Shown here piece by piece: positions 47,511 to 59,158 of a stretch of 64,000 nucleotides of DNA; the stretch's first letter is position 1, and every line of letters begins with the position of its first letter. Below the pieces are notes generated by a model. It ran no database searches. It was not told the DNA's origin and was given only the letters and a program-made list of their open reading frames with translations. This stretch comes from Labyrinthula sp. Ha (Eukaryota > Sar > Bigyra > Labyrinthulida > Labyrinthulaceae), in the NCBI GenBank assembly GCA_015227615.1, contig JAALGZ010000003.1:62001-126000 (forward strand), given 5' to 3'. The position numbers were made by a program, and so were the translations under genes.

Positions 47511-49566
47511 CTATTGGGTGAGCAAGAAGTTTTTCTCCAACTCCTCTCGTCTTGCTTTTATCAGATTATGGTCATCTGGACAGGCTTCAAGGGCTCTCTC
47601 AAGACTGTTTATTGCCTTCGTTAGCTCTCCTAACCGAGCAAGATAGTCGGAAAGCAAAATGAGAACAGCAGATGCTGATCCCTTTAATTCTCCATCGACT
47701 TCCAACAACAAGTTTTTTCCAATGTTCAAATTAGCGTGGGTTTCGTACTGTGCATTAAACTCCATTATTTGTAATAAGAACTTAGCTTTCAGATACTTAG
47801 CCATTCTGTGCTTGGGATCCAGGTTTAGTGCTGCGTCGAGTTCAAATATAGCTAAATTCAGCAATCTTGTTCTTTCACTAGACATTCAATAAAAAAAGAC
47901 CAGGTACGTTATAAGCGAATCGTTTTCTTTATCAGCCATAGCTTTTTGACTGAGGTGTTCATATTGTTTACTGAGGGTGACTGCTTTTTCAGTTCGAAGC
48001 ATAACGTTTTCTCCATGTATTCGAATAGCCTCATCAATGTAACATCTTGCACGATCGGGTTCTTCGCGTTTTACATAAATTGAGGTCATGCCGTATAAAG
48101 AGCCATACTGCCGGGGATTAATTGCTATAGACTGCTTGAAGCATGACAGTGCCTCTTCGACATTGTCACCGCAAAGAAATTCGTGAGCCAATAAGCTGTA
48201 GGCGTATGCATATTTTGGTCTAACAACCGTTGCGCGTTGTAGAAATTTTATTGACAGTTCCCTTTCTTTCTGCAAACTACAGCAATTTCCTACGAACTAA
48301 GAACAGAAAGCAAATATACCGAGAACCACCCATAACTCAGGATAAAACTTTGTTTTTAACTCTTTGCCTTTTTCCTTTCCAAGTAGTTGTCTGGCGAAGT
48401 TCCCTAAATGTGAAAGTGCTACCTCTTCTTTCAAGGACCATAGTGTTGAAGAATACAAATCTAAAATACTTGTCTTGAACTTATCATTGAAATTAACTCT
48501 GTCGTAAATTTTTTTCGCAAGTTCGAATTCCCGACTATGAAAAAATATATCACCAACTTTTGAGAGTACGTAGCTGCTGTTATATTGATTAAACAAATCA
48601 GATTCTGAGAATATGTTCAAGATTCTCTTACACTTATTCAAATTGAACTGACAAAGGTTAGAGCAGAGAGCGCCAATCAAAAGCAACATCCTCAGAAGCA
48701 AGCAAGAGGTGTCACCATGATTATCAGGTTCCTTGGATTCTCCACGGTGGTTGAAAGAACCAAAAACAACCCCTTTGTTCTCCCTCTGTTTGATGAGATT
48801 TTGTTTCTGAAGTGCGCTCATTGTCTGTTCCATCTGTAGCACTGCGACAGAGTTCTTATCTACTACTCCAAAAGACAATTTCATATCCTCATTTATTACT
48901 GGTGCATAAGTTTGTGTTTCATTACTTTGAAGGGAAAAGAAACATGTAGGATCAATATCAACTTCTTCTCCTAGCTCGCAAAGATACTCATACGCCTCAA
49001 AATAGAAAGGATCTAACTTTAAACAAAGCTTAAAGTATATTATAGAGGCCTTCAAGTTGGCCTCATCGGCGCACTTCCCAAGTAAGAATAACCCATTCGC
49101 ACCTCCAGGGAATTCATTTTCTAACATTAATAGAAAATCAGGGTTGTTCACTTCCTTTGGAGATACATCTTCTACATCAGGAGTAAGCTATGGTCAAAAT
49201 ATATTAACAAGATTTACACTCACTAGGATGGAAATAGCTTTATGGTGATCATGATCCTCGAAATAGCATTGAGCGAGCAAATACAGGTTGTCCTGAGAAA
49301 GATGCTCAACTCTTGAGAGAAATGAAATTGCTCTCTTGTATTGATGAGATAGGATATAGCATCTAGCAAGGTGGCTAACATTTTCATTTGAAAATTCTTC
49401 TGCAATTAGCCTAAGGAGTTATTCACCGAGTTATCAATACCTTTCTGCGTAAAACGTTGCTTGAGATATAGCCAAATTATTTAAGTATCGCTCAACAAGC
49501 CTTCCTGAAACTAAATATAACCAAAATTTTACGAAGCATTACTTGAAGATCATGGCTTCTTTCCAT
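47511..49566 (-). CDS. CDC27: APC/C subunit CDC27/APC3, tetratricopeptide-repeat protein (six exons)
   Basis: Exons 49533-49566, 49441-49504, 49224-49410, 48327-49187, 47908-48296 and 47511-47877; introns of 28, 30, 36, 30 and 30 bases; 633 residues. CDC27 is a scaffold TPR subunit of the anaphase-promoting ubiquitin ligase and binds the C-terminal tails of co-activators. The N-terminal TPRs (SQATFYAERL, NLYLLAQCYFEDHD) match the dimerisation end of CDC27. A short disordered loop follows, much shorter than in the human protein. The C-terminal superhelix has YSSTLWSLKEEVALS, FVGNCCSLQKERELSIKF, PKYAYAYSLLAHEF and ALNLDPKHRMAKYLKA, lining up with human CDC27 block by block. All splice sites are fixed by that alignment. 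Start: the ATG at 49564-49566. The frame stays open upstream towards 49690, where a TTTCAG could be an acceptor for an extra 5' exon. Confidence 0.93.
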
Positions 49567-49695
49567 ATTGTTCTCACTTTGTTTCTTTGATTTCTCTTTT
49601 TCTTTAATAACGGAAAAGTCTGGTTGTTGAAATGATTTCTCTTCCGTTAAACTTGGGAATTTGTTCGTTAAATACGTCCCTGAAATCAACAAAAA
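49567..49695. promoter_or_regulatory. Shared divergent promoter of CDC27 and SEC3
   Basis: Only 129 bases separate the two start codons, so both promoters and 5' leaders must fit here or overlap the neighbouring gene. No TATA box or other core element stands out. The CDC27 frame remains open through much of it, so part may be coding or 5' leader. Confidence 0.55.
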
Positions 49696-52461
49696 ATGAT
49701 TATGGAAAAAACAGAGTTAGATAGTGAAGAACTTCTTCAGGCATTAGAAAAACCTTACAGGGATTTAGGCCACGATATTCTGTATGTGTTCAAAGTAGTA
49801 TCCTATGAGAAACCTGGTAAACATCCTTCAAAGTCGAAGAACTCACCACGGGCAGTTGTAATAACAATGTTTGGTGAAGAAAGAGAAGTGATCTTACATA
49901 AAGTCATCCTTTCCAATAAGCTTAAAGTCAAAAAGTCATTCTATTATAACCTAGGTGACCTTAATACCTTGGAAAAAGTTTCAAACGATCTGTTTACAAA
50001 CTCAAATGAAGAAGATACGCTTCAACAAGGAAGACTTTGTTTTCTTGATAGTGAAACCAAGCAAGAGACTGAACTTATGCTCTATTTTCATGAAGATGCT
50101 GAGCTTAGGAAGTTGTTCCAAACTATAATTAAAGTTTGCCTAGAATTTACCCAAATAGTTCCAAAAATAAGAAACTTTGGCAGTGAGGACATTATACCTC
50201 CAGTTGAAGATGAAGTAGATGTTGTCATGAATGTCCCCTTAAAATCGAAACATCGTGAACATTTAAAGATAAATGTTAAGTTGAAGCAAATCTCTGAGCG
50301 TCTAGGTCGCACTGTTGGAGATTTTGAGTTGCAAAAAGTTGTCCAAGAAGAAGCAGATGAAGAATTGAAAATGAGTAAGAGATTGGATCAAGATGTTGAT
50401 CTGCAAAAAATCATTAAGTCCTTATCTTCATTGGAAAATGAAATTGATGAATTTGAAAAGTACTTATTTAACTTGGATTCTTACGTTGTTGAGGGAGAGA
50501 AATCTTGGAATAAAATACATCTCGCAAATGATGAAGGAAGAAAGAAAAAAGATGCTGCTCAAGATCTCTTTGAAAACTTGCAAGAACAAGTTTTATCTGT
50601 TTCACTTGCTGAGAATGAAATTAAGACATTGAATGAACTCAACTTTATACTTCAACGAATTATTGTAAACAAGAGTTCGGAAGATTTAGATGCCGTAGTT
50701 CATCTGTGTGAGAGACTGCGACAAATTGCTCAGAATGAAAAATCTGTGACATATCTTGGTGATATTCTCTCTGGTGTAAGAGAAGAGTTTGAAAATGTAA
50801 AGGCAATGTCTCTGAAAGTATTTACAAATATCTACTTCAGTCTTGTCGAAGTTGTAACAAAACAATCAGCTGATTGTTTGGTCAAGTTCCAAGAGCAAAG
50901 ACTAAATACAGATCCATTTGATCTAATAACCCATTTGGTTAAAGGTTTCAGAGCAGAGTTGAGTTTTGTTAGACCTTTATTCTATGGACTACAAAGTCTT
51001 TCAGAGCAATATTCCACTGAGTTTACAAACATCTATGCTAATGAAGTCGGAATGTTTTACTCGCAGGCATTCAAGTTGATCATTAAAGAGCATTTTAGAT
51101 CCATAGATGCGACACAGCAAGAGAGTTTTAATCTAAAGTTCATGAATCTTTCGGCAATTGGTAACTCTACTAATGAATTATATGTAAATGAAGTCTTTGT
51201 TAAACAAATAGCATCTCAACATGAAACTGGAAGTGGTTTTTACTCCCTGATGCAGAAGATGCTTGCTGTAATTAAAGATGAAACTGAATACTCCAAAGAG
51301 TTCTTTTCACATCTAGATGATTTTACAGTAAAAAACATGAGTCATTCAGGCCAGAAACTTGAGTTCTCTGAATTTGACGCATTTCTTTATAAGATGTTTC
51401 TAGAACGAGAAGACCTTGTGTACCTACTTAGTGAACATGGAGGAGAAAACATGTCGCAGTATGATCATGTGCTCTCTTATGTTAAATGTACAAGATTATT
51501 AGCCCTTCAAGGCATGAATAGCAACACGGGTTTTGACAGGTTCTTTATTGATGCGGTGCGGGAAGTTTCAAAGAAACAAATTGACGCTATTTTTGATACT
51601 GAGCAACTATACTTAGACAGTGTTAAGCCAAGGGCTAAATATTCCGGAGTAACATCTGTAGTGAGAAAGCTTCCCAATTTTCTTGAGAGATTTTTACTCC
51701 TCTGTTCTGGAACAGCTGTTGATTATATTGAGGAACAACTTGAAAATTATATGAAAACTGTCTTTATATGGCTAGATCAGACTGCAACCCAGATTTCTAT
51801 GAATATGCTGAGAACAAAATCGTACCACAAATATAAAGCAATCTTCTTGCTTGAAAACCATAATTTCTTCTACCAAACCCTAAAGCCTCGACAAGATAAG
51901 TTTCAATGTATTTTCTTGGATGAAATCTTGGAAGAATCCAATATGAGGATGAACAAGTTAATTGATGGATATTGTAATATATATATCCATAGAGATAGGA
52001 ATCTCCAACCTGTGCTTGATTTTCTCGGATTAGAAGAGTTTAACAATATGGATAACTTGAAGGATGTAGCATTTGTTAAATCAATTGTGCTTCTCAGAGA
52101 TACCTATAATCATATTGATCTACAAGGTTTAAACCGAGCTAAGCGAAGGAAAAATATTAAGTGCTTACCACATAAGTTTCCGAAAGCAAGTAGCTATGAT
52201 TTTAACTTTACTCTGCGAAGAATTTCTCAAAAGATAAATAAACATTTCACAGCTGACTCTAAGATAAAAGGAATAGTATTGGAGAGACTAGTGATTAATA
52301 TTACACAGAAATATGAGAAGCTGTTCATAATAGCTGGTGATGGATATCAAGAAAAACTGCCGTACTCAGCGGATGAATTTCAGAAAAAGCTTCTTCAACT
52401 CTTAACGCGAAGTGAGCCAGAACCGATTACAGAGGATGTAGAAATGAAATCTGAATATTGA
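49696..52461 (+). CDS. SEC3: Exocyst complex component SEC3 (EXOC1)
   Basis: 921 residues in one exon. The N-terminal region (about residues 24-147) fits the Sec3 PH-like, PIP2-binding domain: ILYVFKVV strand, RAVVITMF, a basic KLKVKKSFYYNLGDL stretch and a closing helix LRKLFQTIIKVC. A long predicted coiled coil (about 200-340) follows, then the all-helical Sec3 C-terminal domain (about 350-910) with blocks such as LERFLLLCSG and the closing VLERLVINITQKYEKLF. Length is near human EXOC1 (about 890). The protein marks exocytosis sites and tethers secretory vesicles to the plasma membrane. No intron was needed, unlike its neighbour. The second Met (49702) is an equally good start. Assignment rests on domain order and pattern, without a search. 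Confidence 0.84.
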   Translation: MIMEKTELDSEELLQALEKPYRDLGHDILYVFKVVSYEKPGKHPSKSKNSPRAVVITMFGEEREVILHKVILSNKLKVKKSFYYNLGDLNTLEKVSNDLFTNSNEEDTLQQGRLCFLDSETKQETELMLYFHEDAELRKLFQTIIKVCLEFTQIVPKIRNFGSEDIIPPVEDEVDVVMNVPLKSKHREHLKINVKLKQISERLGRTVGDFELQKVVQEEADEELKMSKRLDQDVDLQKIIKSLSSLENEIDEFEKYLFNLDSYVVEGEKSWNKIHLANDEGRKKKDAAQDLFENLQEQVLSVSLAENEIKTLNELNFILQRIIVNKSSEDLDAVVHLCERLRQIAQNEKSVTYLGDILSGVREEFENVKAMSLKVFTNIYFSLVEVVTKQSADCLVKFQEQRLNTDPFDLITHLVKGFRAELSFVRPLFYGLQSLSEQYSTEFTNIYANEVGMFYSQAFKLIIKEHFRSIDATQQESFNLKFMNLSAIGNSTNELYVNEVFVKQIASQHETGSGFYSLMQKMLAVIKDETEYSKEFFSHLDDFTVKNMSHSGQKLEFSEFDAFLYKMFLEREDLVYLLSEHGGENMSQYDHVLSYVKCTRLLALQGMNSNTGFDRFFIDAVREVSKKQIDAIFDTEQLYLDSVKPRAKYSGVTSVVRKLPNFLERFLLLCSGTAVDYIEEQLENYMKTVFIWLDQTATQISMNMLRTKSYHKYKAIFLLENHNFFYQTLKPRQDKFQCIFLDEILEESNMRMNKLIDGYCNIYIHRDRNLQPVLDFLGLEEFNNMDNLKDVAFVKSIVLLRDTYNHIDLQGLNRAKRRKNIKCLPHKFPKASSYDFNFTLRRISQKINKHFTADSKIKGIVLERLVINITQKYEKLFIIAGDGYQEKLPYSADEFQKKLLQLLTRSEPEPITEDVEMKSEY

Positions 52462-52535
52462 AGTTGTCAAAGCTTAGCAGGTGTTTTTGAAGAATGTTGT
52501 GGTCCTAACTAGTTTACCTTAGGCTTAACTAGTAC

Positions 52536-52772
52536 TCACTTTGTTGTGTAATGCATTAGGGACTTTGATTCTCCATATATAGCAGGTTCGATATTTTTTT
52601 TGTTCAGGATAAAAATGTTGTTCAATGCGTTTTGGTGCATTGCAAGAAAGTAAAAACGCTTATAACTGTCTTGTTGTTTTTTCCTTGTAGCAACAACTTT
52701 TACAGCTCTACCTATGTCTCTTCTATGACATCCCAACTGGTTTCTACGGCAAGAGCTGATTTGAGCAATCAC
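52536..52772 (-). CDS. Unrecognised small basic open frame
   Basis: Minus-strand frame, up to 78 codons, between SEC3 and the Cys/His-repeat gene. It is rich in Arg/Lys (CRRNQLGCHRRDIGRAVK), and the first codon of the open stretch is not a convincing start. It could be the last exon of a gene with mini-introns, or chance. I do not recognise it; the CHRR...RAVK stretch recalled ribosomal protein S18 but not well enough to call. Confidence 0.2.
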   Translation of the reverse strand: MIAQISSCRRNQLGCHRRDIGRAVKVVATRKKQQDSYKRFYFLAMHQNALNNIFILNKKNIEPAIYGESKSLMHYTTK

Positions 52773-52865
52773 ATGGATGGAACAATAGAGGGTAAGAAAT
52801 AAATATAACTATAAAGAGTTAGTTGACTGAGAAATGCAAAATATATTTTCTTAACAAGGCTACAA

Positions 52866-53405
52866 TTATTGATTATTGGTTGCTCCACAGTGACAAAGGT
52901 TAAGGAAAGACATACTCTGGTGTTTTATGCATTTACCTGAGCTTCCTCGAGCTGCAACATTGCACCCATGAATAAAACATTTCTTCCCTCCCCCGTGCGA
53001 TACGCATCGCCTTGAACGATCTCGAGCTGCTTTGTTACATCCAGGGTAGAGACATCGATAACCGCCTCCATGCGCATAACAAAAGCTGCTCTTACCTTGA
53101 CTATTTTTCTTACATCCTGGTATTGCGCAAATTTGTCTCTTATGCTTTCTTCGAAGTTTCAGTACAGTTTTTTCTTCTATACTCTTATTACTACTTCCCA
53201 CACTGCTTTTCTGCTTTCTTCTTAATGGAGTTCTGTGGTGTGGCTCACTGTTGGCTTCCAGCTTGCGCGTAAGTGCACTAGTAACTTCTTCCTCAGTTTG
53301 AATTCGCTCAAGAAGTTGCAGATACCTTGCCTCAGATCGCTGAATATTTTCTATAACATAATTGTTTAAGTTTTTCGTCATCGCTCTTTCTGTAAGTTGA
53401 TCCAT
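52866..53405 (-). CDS. WRKY19-like Cys/His triple-repeat zinc-binding protein
   Basis: 179 residues, one exon. The N-terminal half is helical and charged (residues 1-90, ending RRKHKR). Three tandem 25-residue repeats follow, with C-x4-C-x10-C-x2-H: C93/C98/C109/H112, C118/C123/C134/H137 and C143/C148/C159/H162. They are linked by the characteristic HGGG(K/Y)(K/R)C. A short CHCG tail follows at 171-174. Repeats of this type are common in oomycete, diatom and other stramenopile proteins and in plant WRKY19-like proteins; they are thought to bind zinc and possibly nucleic acid. Role unknown. It lies 404 bases downstream of SEC3, on the opposite strand. Confidence 0.8.
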   Translation of the reverse strand: MDQLTERAMTKNLNNYVIENIQRSEARYLQLLERIQTEEEVTSALTRKLEANSEPHHRTPLRRKQKSSVGSSNKSIEEKTVLKLRRKHKRQICAIPGCKKNSQGKSSFCYAHGGGYRCLYPGCNKAARDRSRRCVSHGGGKKCFIHGCNVAARGSSGKCIKHQSMSFLNLCHCGATNNQ

Positions 53406-56400
53406 TGTTTTTATTGAACTCAGAAGTTAAAACCTGTAACACTAAGGATACAGGTAGTGCCCACAAACTGCCCAGGGAACAATTCATCGTATCTACGGCG
53501 AAAAAGGGCGGGTATAGTTGCAAATAAATTTCATGGAATTTTTCTTTTTAACCGGGCTACTTACCTTTTTCCGGTACATTTTGTAACAATTCTGGTTGAC
53601 CATCGCTCGACAACCAGTTTAGAGAACGTGCAACGATACATATGTTTAGCGTCAAAACGTTACGTACTAATAATTTTGTTTAGATGATCTTGTTATATTT
53701 ACTTAATATTTTATGATATCAAAAGTATTATATTTTATCATTTATTATCCATTTAAACTTATACAAAGTAGTTTATATTCTATATAAATTCTTATTTTGC
53801 TGAATACTGTCGTCAATATGCTTTGAGTATATCTTACCCCTGTTCCCAAATTTCCATACTACGATTCCGATATACATTGCTATTTCCTGTTTTGACACTG
53901 CGTGTGAGAGTTGTACCAGCCTCCAAAGCCTGAACGTCATTTAATGTCCCAGGAAACTTCTCTTAACAATCCCCAGCAAATGGGTACAGCCTGCTGGGCA
54001 CGAGGTGAAGGATAAAACTTGTTTACATACGGGGAATAGAATAGGACCAAGAAATCAATCGATTATCTAGTCTCGAATATTGATTTCAAAGGACTTCCCA
54101 CTCTAGAAAAATAAGAAGGTTATAAGTTTAAGTTACGCTGGCAACAGTAGACAAGTTGCTTCATGCACTAAGTATACAAGATTCTTAAGAATGTCACCTT
54201 TCTTCACAGTTTATAATCATACTTTGCTCTACTTTCTCGGTTTTCTCTTAAGAAAGTTGAACTCCGTACGGGGTAAAACACAATAATCTCTATCTTCCCA
54301 AACAGTTTAAACTGAGGAAGCCAGAAAATAGCAATGCGAGAAGTGTAGTAGGAAGGGAATGTCAGTTTGCTCAAAGATTTGCTGCGAATAAATTATCCTT
54401 ACCTTAACAGCTGTCGCTTCTTTCTATACTCTAACAAGAACCAAGCAATAAGCTCAATGTCAAAAGACCAACCTGCCAGTACTGAATTCCCATGAAGAGA
54501 CTTAACACCGAGCACTGGTGTTAATCAGTTGTATCGAGGGAACTTATTTCCTCTGTGCTAATCCCATATTTAAGCACAATTATTTGAAAATTCTTCATCT
54601 TCTAAGATTACTCTGTCGGCTCTCGCAGACCAAAGTTCAAAACCTCTGCAGGAAAACCTATCATCATAGCTACTAGACTCAGCTCAAGAAAGTCAATCCA
54701 GCTTGAGCAGAAGTTATTCGACGTGTACTAGAACGTCATGTTCATTCAATCAAAAGAAATGAAATTTTAAGATAGTTTCTACAGTTTTAAACACTTATTT
54801 GTGTTTTTAATAACCAATCCGCTTCATACTTCGCTACTTAATGGAGCTGTAGAGGTTGCTGATGTATTCATCTTCCTGAAATTTAGACTGCAATTATTCA
54901 CCTCTTCTAAGAGTCCAGTTTTGTGGTAAAGTGCCCCGTTTTTATGATATAATGAACAAGCTCCGGTAATCGGAAAATAAGATATTCTGTTGACAGTACT
55001 CCGGTGCAATCTTGACTTTTCGAGAAATTGTTTGACCGAAGAGTCTCGACAGGACGAGATGACAACTCTTGGACCGTTCATCACATAATGTGCGGAGTGA
55101 TACAATATGTCTACAATAATTCACCGCACTGTTGTCAACGAAGACCCAAGTTATGACATTTGATTACAGGGATATGTTCTTTCACTACACCTTATAAACA
55201 CTAATATGCTGAATACCTGTAACTTTCAACCACAGGAATCTAGGAAAGCTTGAGTTATACCCAAGGTTAAAGCTTTATTAAATTCATGGGTGAATAAAGA
55301 TTTGAAAAAATGAAGCCGCTGTGAAAAGAGGCATCTACCAGAAGCGAATTGACACTTTCCGTTCATCCAAACGTAAGTTTCTAGTTCAATGAAAGATACA
55401 ACAATTATAGGTCACAGCCTTCAACCGTGTGAACTTAAGCTGGTTAAGTGTTATGCACCTACTTTCTAATAGAAGTCGGACTTGAATTATTAATAATTTA
55501 TCAAAGGAAGCAAATATTATATTTTGCTGCTAGATTCTGAAAATCCCCCTACAGTTTTCATTGATTATTGATAAGCAATGGAAAATCACAATAAAACTAG
55601 AATCATTTGATAAAAGTGAAATCCCAAATCATCTAATGACAACCAGAATAAAAACAATTAACAAATAATAGTAAATAATTCTGATCAAAACCCTCCCCTG
55701 CTTGAGCTATGATTGTCAGTGATGATATTTGAAGAAGGGATTCGTCGTGGTAGGAGTAAACATGTTGTCGTGCAAAGTCAACCGCCTGAAATTGAACGCA
55801 CAAAACATTTCGCCCATACAGGTAGTAAACGAAGATTGCAAGCTAAAGAACTTTGACTTGGATTTTCTAAGAACATTAATAACAAAACAAATTGATTAGG
55901 TCGAAAAGTGTAGGGTAGGAGAGGGTATATTCGACCAGGATCCTAAAACAGGATTCAGAGCACTCAAGAAAACATCCTCATCAACAGTATTGGGATTAAT
56001 AGTTTCAATCCATACCTCAGAAGAATCAGTCCCAACCTCTTCTCCCACCAGGAAATCAGCTACAAGATCTGTAAATTGAGAACGCACGAAACTTGGCCCT
56101 GATTACAGTTCATGGAACTCTGAATACAACTTAGTTCAATAGATTCTTAACTGAAACTATAATAGACATAGCCCATTGACTTCTGAGTAAAATTTTATCC
56201 AACCCTCAAATTCCCCAATAACTCCAAAAACCATCCAGAAGCAACGCAAATCTACATAACTTGAAACACTTGAACTATTGCAACGCCTTAATCCAACTGC
56301 TGAAATCTTCGATCCAGGTAGGTAGTAAGCGATTTTACAGGGAATGGGGTCATGAAGGAGATGACAGTAATTTGCAATAACAAAATCTTGATATATAAAA

Positions 56401-59150
56401 CAGAAAGCTCGGGAACCACTTAAATAAAGTTCCATTAACATCTGGTAACTCATGCGAAGTGCAGCGGTTGGCTGATAGTTCAGAAAGGGAACTAGAACGT
56501 GTTTTTCTTTAATTTATGAATCTTGATTAGTTTTGAATTGACATTTTGGGAAATTTGGTAAGAGGAAACTAATAACGTTTGTTACACGATAATGATAGCC
56601 TGATTCAGGGATCTGACACTCAGAAAACAGAGTATGATATATAGGTACCAGAGGATTATTACTCGTTAGCAGACACTATTAGTGACAAGGATGTGGTAAT
56701 CAATAACGACCGATGTATTTGTAGTAATTCGTAGGCTAGGGTGGATCCCCATCCACTGGCTAAGTATATCTGACTATACAGACACGCGTCAAATAGTATA
56801 GGGAGGAAGTTTAGTGCACTGATACTTAAGAGTCAAGTAAACTCACCTTTTTTATATAACATTCCAACAATTCCTCCTTTTCTTAAGTTGAGAGTAATTC
56901 TTAAACTTTATGTGACCGCTCCCATTGCGATTACTCCACATAACTTCGCTTGACTTCTTGTTCTAGTTGAATGCAGAACGTAAGATTCGTTTATTTCCAG
57001 ACGACTACAGTTATCGGTGAGTGACTTTTAATCCAGTATTTCTGTTGAAGGTAAACAGGGAGCTAGTTCATTTTTTGTTCACCTGGATACGTTGTGGGGT
57101 AGCTCGGTATTTCTAACTATTGAGAACTAAAAAGAAGAACGAAGTAGGAAGACCTGTCAAGTACGGTACTTGGTACCAACGATAATTTGGTTTTTATAAT
57201 TTTAGTTATATAAGTTTATATTTTCATTGTTGAAAATGCGAAAAAGAAAGAATATAACTGTATTACTCTTATCTGAACTGTACTATCATACCTAACTACA
57301 CATTTAACACTAACTCTGACTATATATTAGATGTTGCACCATCTCTCAACCTGTCTTTTATTATAAGTCGAAATAACTTATGTGTTCTGTTTTGTCTTCA
57401 AGAATCGCTTCATTAAGCCATAAAGCACTTACCGGAAAGATACGACTTACCCGAATTTCTACAAGTAATAATATGTTGTCTTTCTAGTCAAACTGAGAAG
57501 TCTTACTCTCATACAATGATCCTCAACTTCTTTCTAGCCGAGACAGAGAGATGCGTCTAGGCTAAGTATTCAAAAATTTAAATTTTAATACGTCTGATCT
57601 TGTTGCAAATAGCAGTTCAAAGGCTGCTCTCTATCCTTCCTTTCCACCAACTGTGGTTCGAGCAAAATGTGTTGTTCTCATTGCGCAGCTGCGGTAACTA
57701 TTCGACATTCATGCATATTTTAACATTAATCTTGTAGCCTTGGGAATAAAACAATTTTTTGTTGTGCTCTATCATTTTGATCCTTTACCTAGGGCAGAGA
57801 AAAGTATCTTCGGATTCCTAGATCTTCAAAAATAAGCTTAACCTTTCATTCTTGAGCTCCGTTTTGTTGGCATTTTGAAATAATAGGGCCTATTTCGGAA
57901 ATTTTTGTTCAAGTTATATTCCAACTTGTTTTACTAATTTTAATACGTTATTCTTTTCTTTTAACATTTTTATCTAAGTATTGTTGGAATCTGTGCTGGT
58001 GGTAAGTCGTGTTCCAACGCCACCCTGAATACTTCTAGGAAAATGGCCCATGGTGTCTGCCACCTATATCCCGGAGCGCCCGTGTTTAATTTCCGAGCTT
58101 GAGTGTGGGTCAGGTGTTTGCATGACCCCCCCTCCCCCCGCGCGCGCATTGCGCAAATGAAAAAAAAATATTCTCAGGACGATTATTTCCTATCTTCTCG
58201 GTTTTTCCGTTTTGTGCCTCAACTGAAAATTCCGAAAAATAATTCTATTTTTTATGGATAGCAGACGATACAATTTCTTCTTTTTCACCACTGGCAGAGA
58301 AAAATTCCTTTGTAAAAATTCAAGTCTAAGAGTTTTGTTAGCTTTGTAAGCTTGTGTTGCTTTATAATATCTTTGTGTTGATTGTACTAGAGACACTAGA
58401 TTCGGCCGTTCTGAGTATAGATTACGTCTGAAAGAGAATAATCAAGACATCATAGTGTTACAATAGAAGCTTTCTCTTCATTACTCACAATTATTTATCC
58501 ATTCGTTGTATTTACTTTTAATGGGTTAATATCTTCAATCTTTTTGAATAGCGAAAGACAGTTGCGGAAGTAAACGAAAGAATATCTGTCCATGAAAAAC
58601 ACCTTATCTGTTAAAATATTTGTGGGTTCAAATGACAGAGCCACCGATTATACCTGTTTCATTTACTCTCCAGATTGTGGCTTAGACTTGCTGCATTTCC
58701 AAGGGCGATTAAGCTTTAGGTAGCATTTTTCGTCTAATAAGAAGCTATTTGAATATTCCTTACCTTTATGTCTTAACTTGAAGAGTTCACAGTTTCATGT
58801 ACTGAAAAATTCTGCAAAGGTGTGTAATAACTCAGTTAAATATCTCTTAAATTTGTAGCTAAGAAGTTTCTGTTTTTGAAACAAAGTATTATTCTTATTC
58901 TTTTTATTTTGTTTTATATTACTTTTTATGAATTCTTACCTTATAATTAAATAGCTATGATACCAGTGTGTATAAGCACTACTAATCTATAACATTCCAC
59001 CTTCAACCAAGCAACTGGTTTCTTCAAATTAAACAGCTTCCAGCTTTATACCAACTAGATTCCAACTTCCGACCAACTACTAAACATATAGGTACAATAC
59101 ATCCCTGTATGACCCCTTATTCGTCTTATTAAGTAACGTTCAAGCTGTGT
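53406..59150. other. AT-rich stretch, no gene seen
   Basis: No open frame with a recognisable domain (54824-55105, 55896-56087 and 56157-56453, all minus, were examined). A short C- and CG-rich tract (about 58125-58157) stands out from the AT-rich background. The end near 59.0 kb may contain the 3' LTR of the next fossil. Confidence 0.4.
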
Positions 59151-59158
59151 TCATCAAC

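Noticed and set aside
48297-48326. Three separate TPR genes or a CDC27 pseudogene with stops between 47.5 and 49.6 kb
   Set aside because: Each stop lies in a 30-base GT-AG interval, and removal gives uninterrupted alignment with CDC27, so these are introns.
52536-52772. Ribosomal protein S18-like fragment
   Set aside because: Only a few basic residues match, the order is imperfect, and the flanking S18 blocks are missing.
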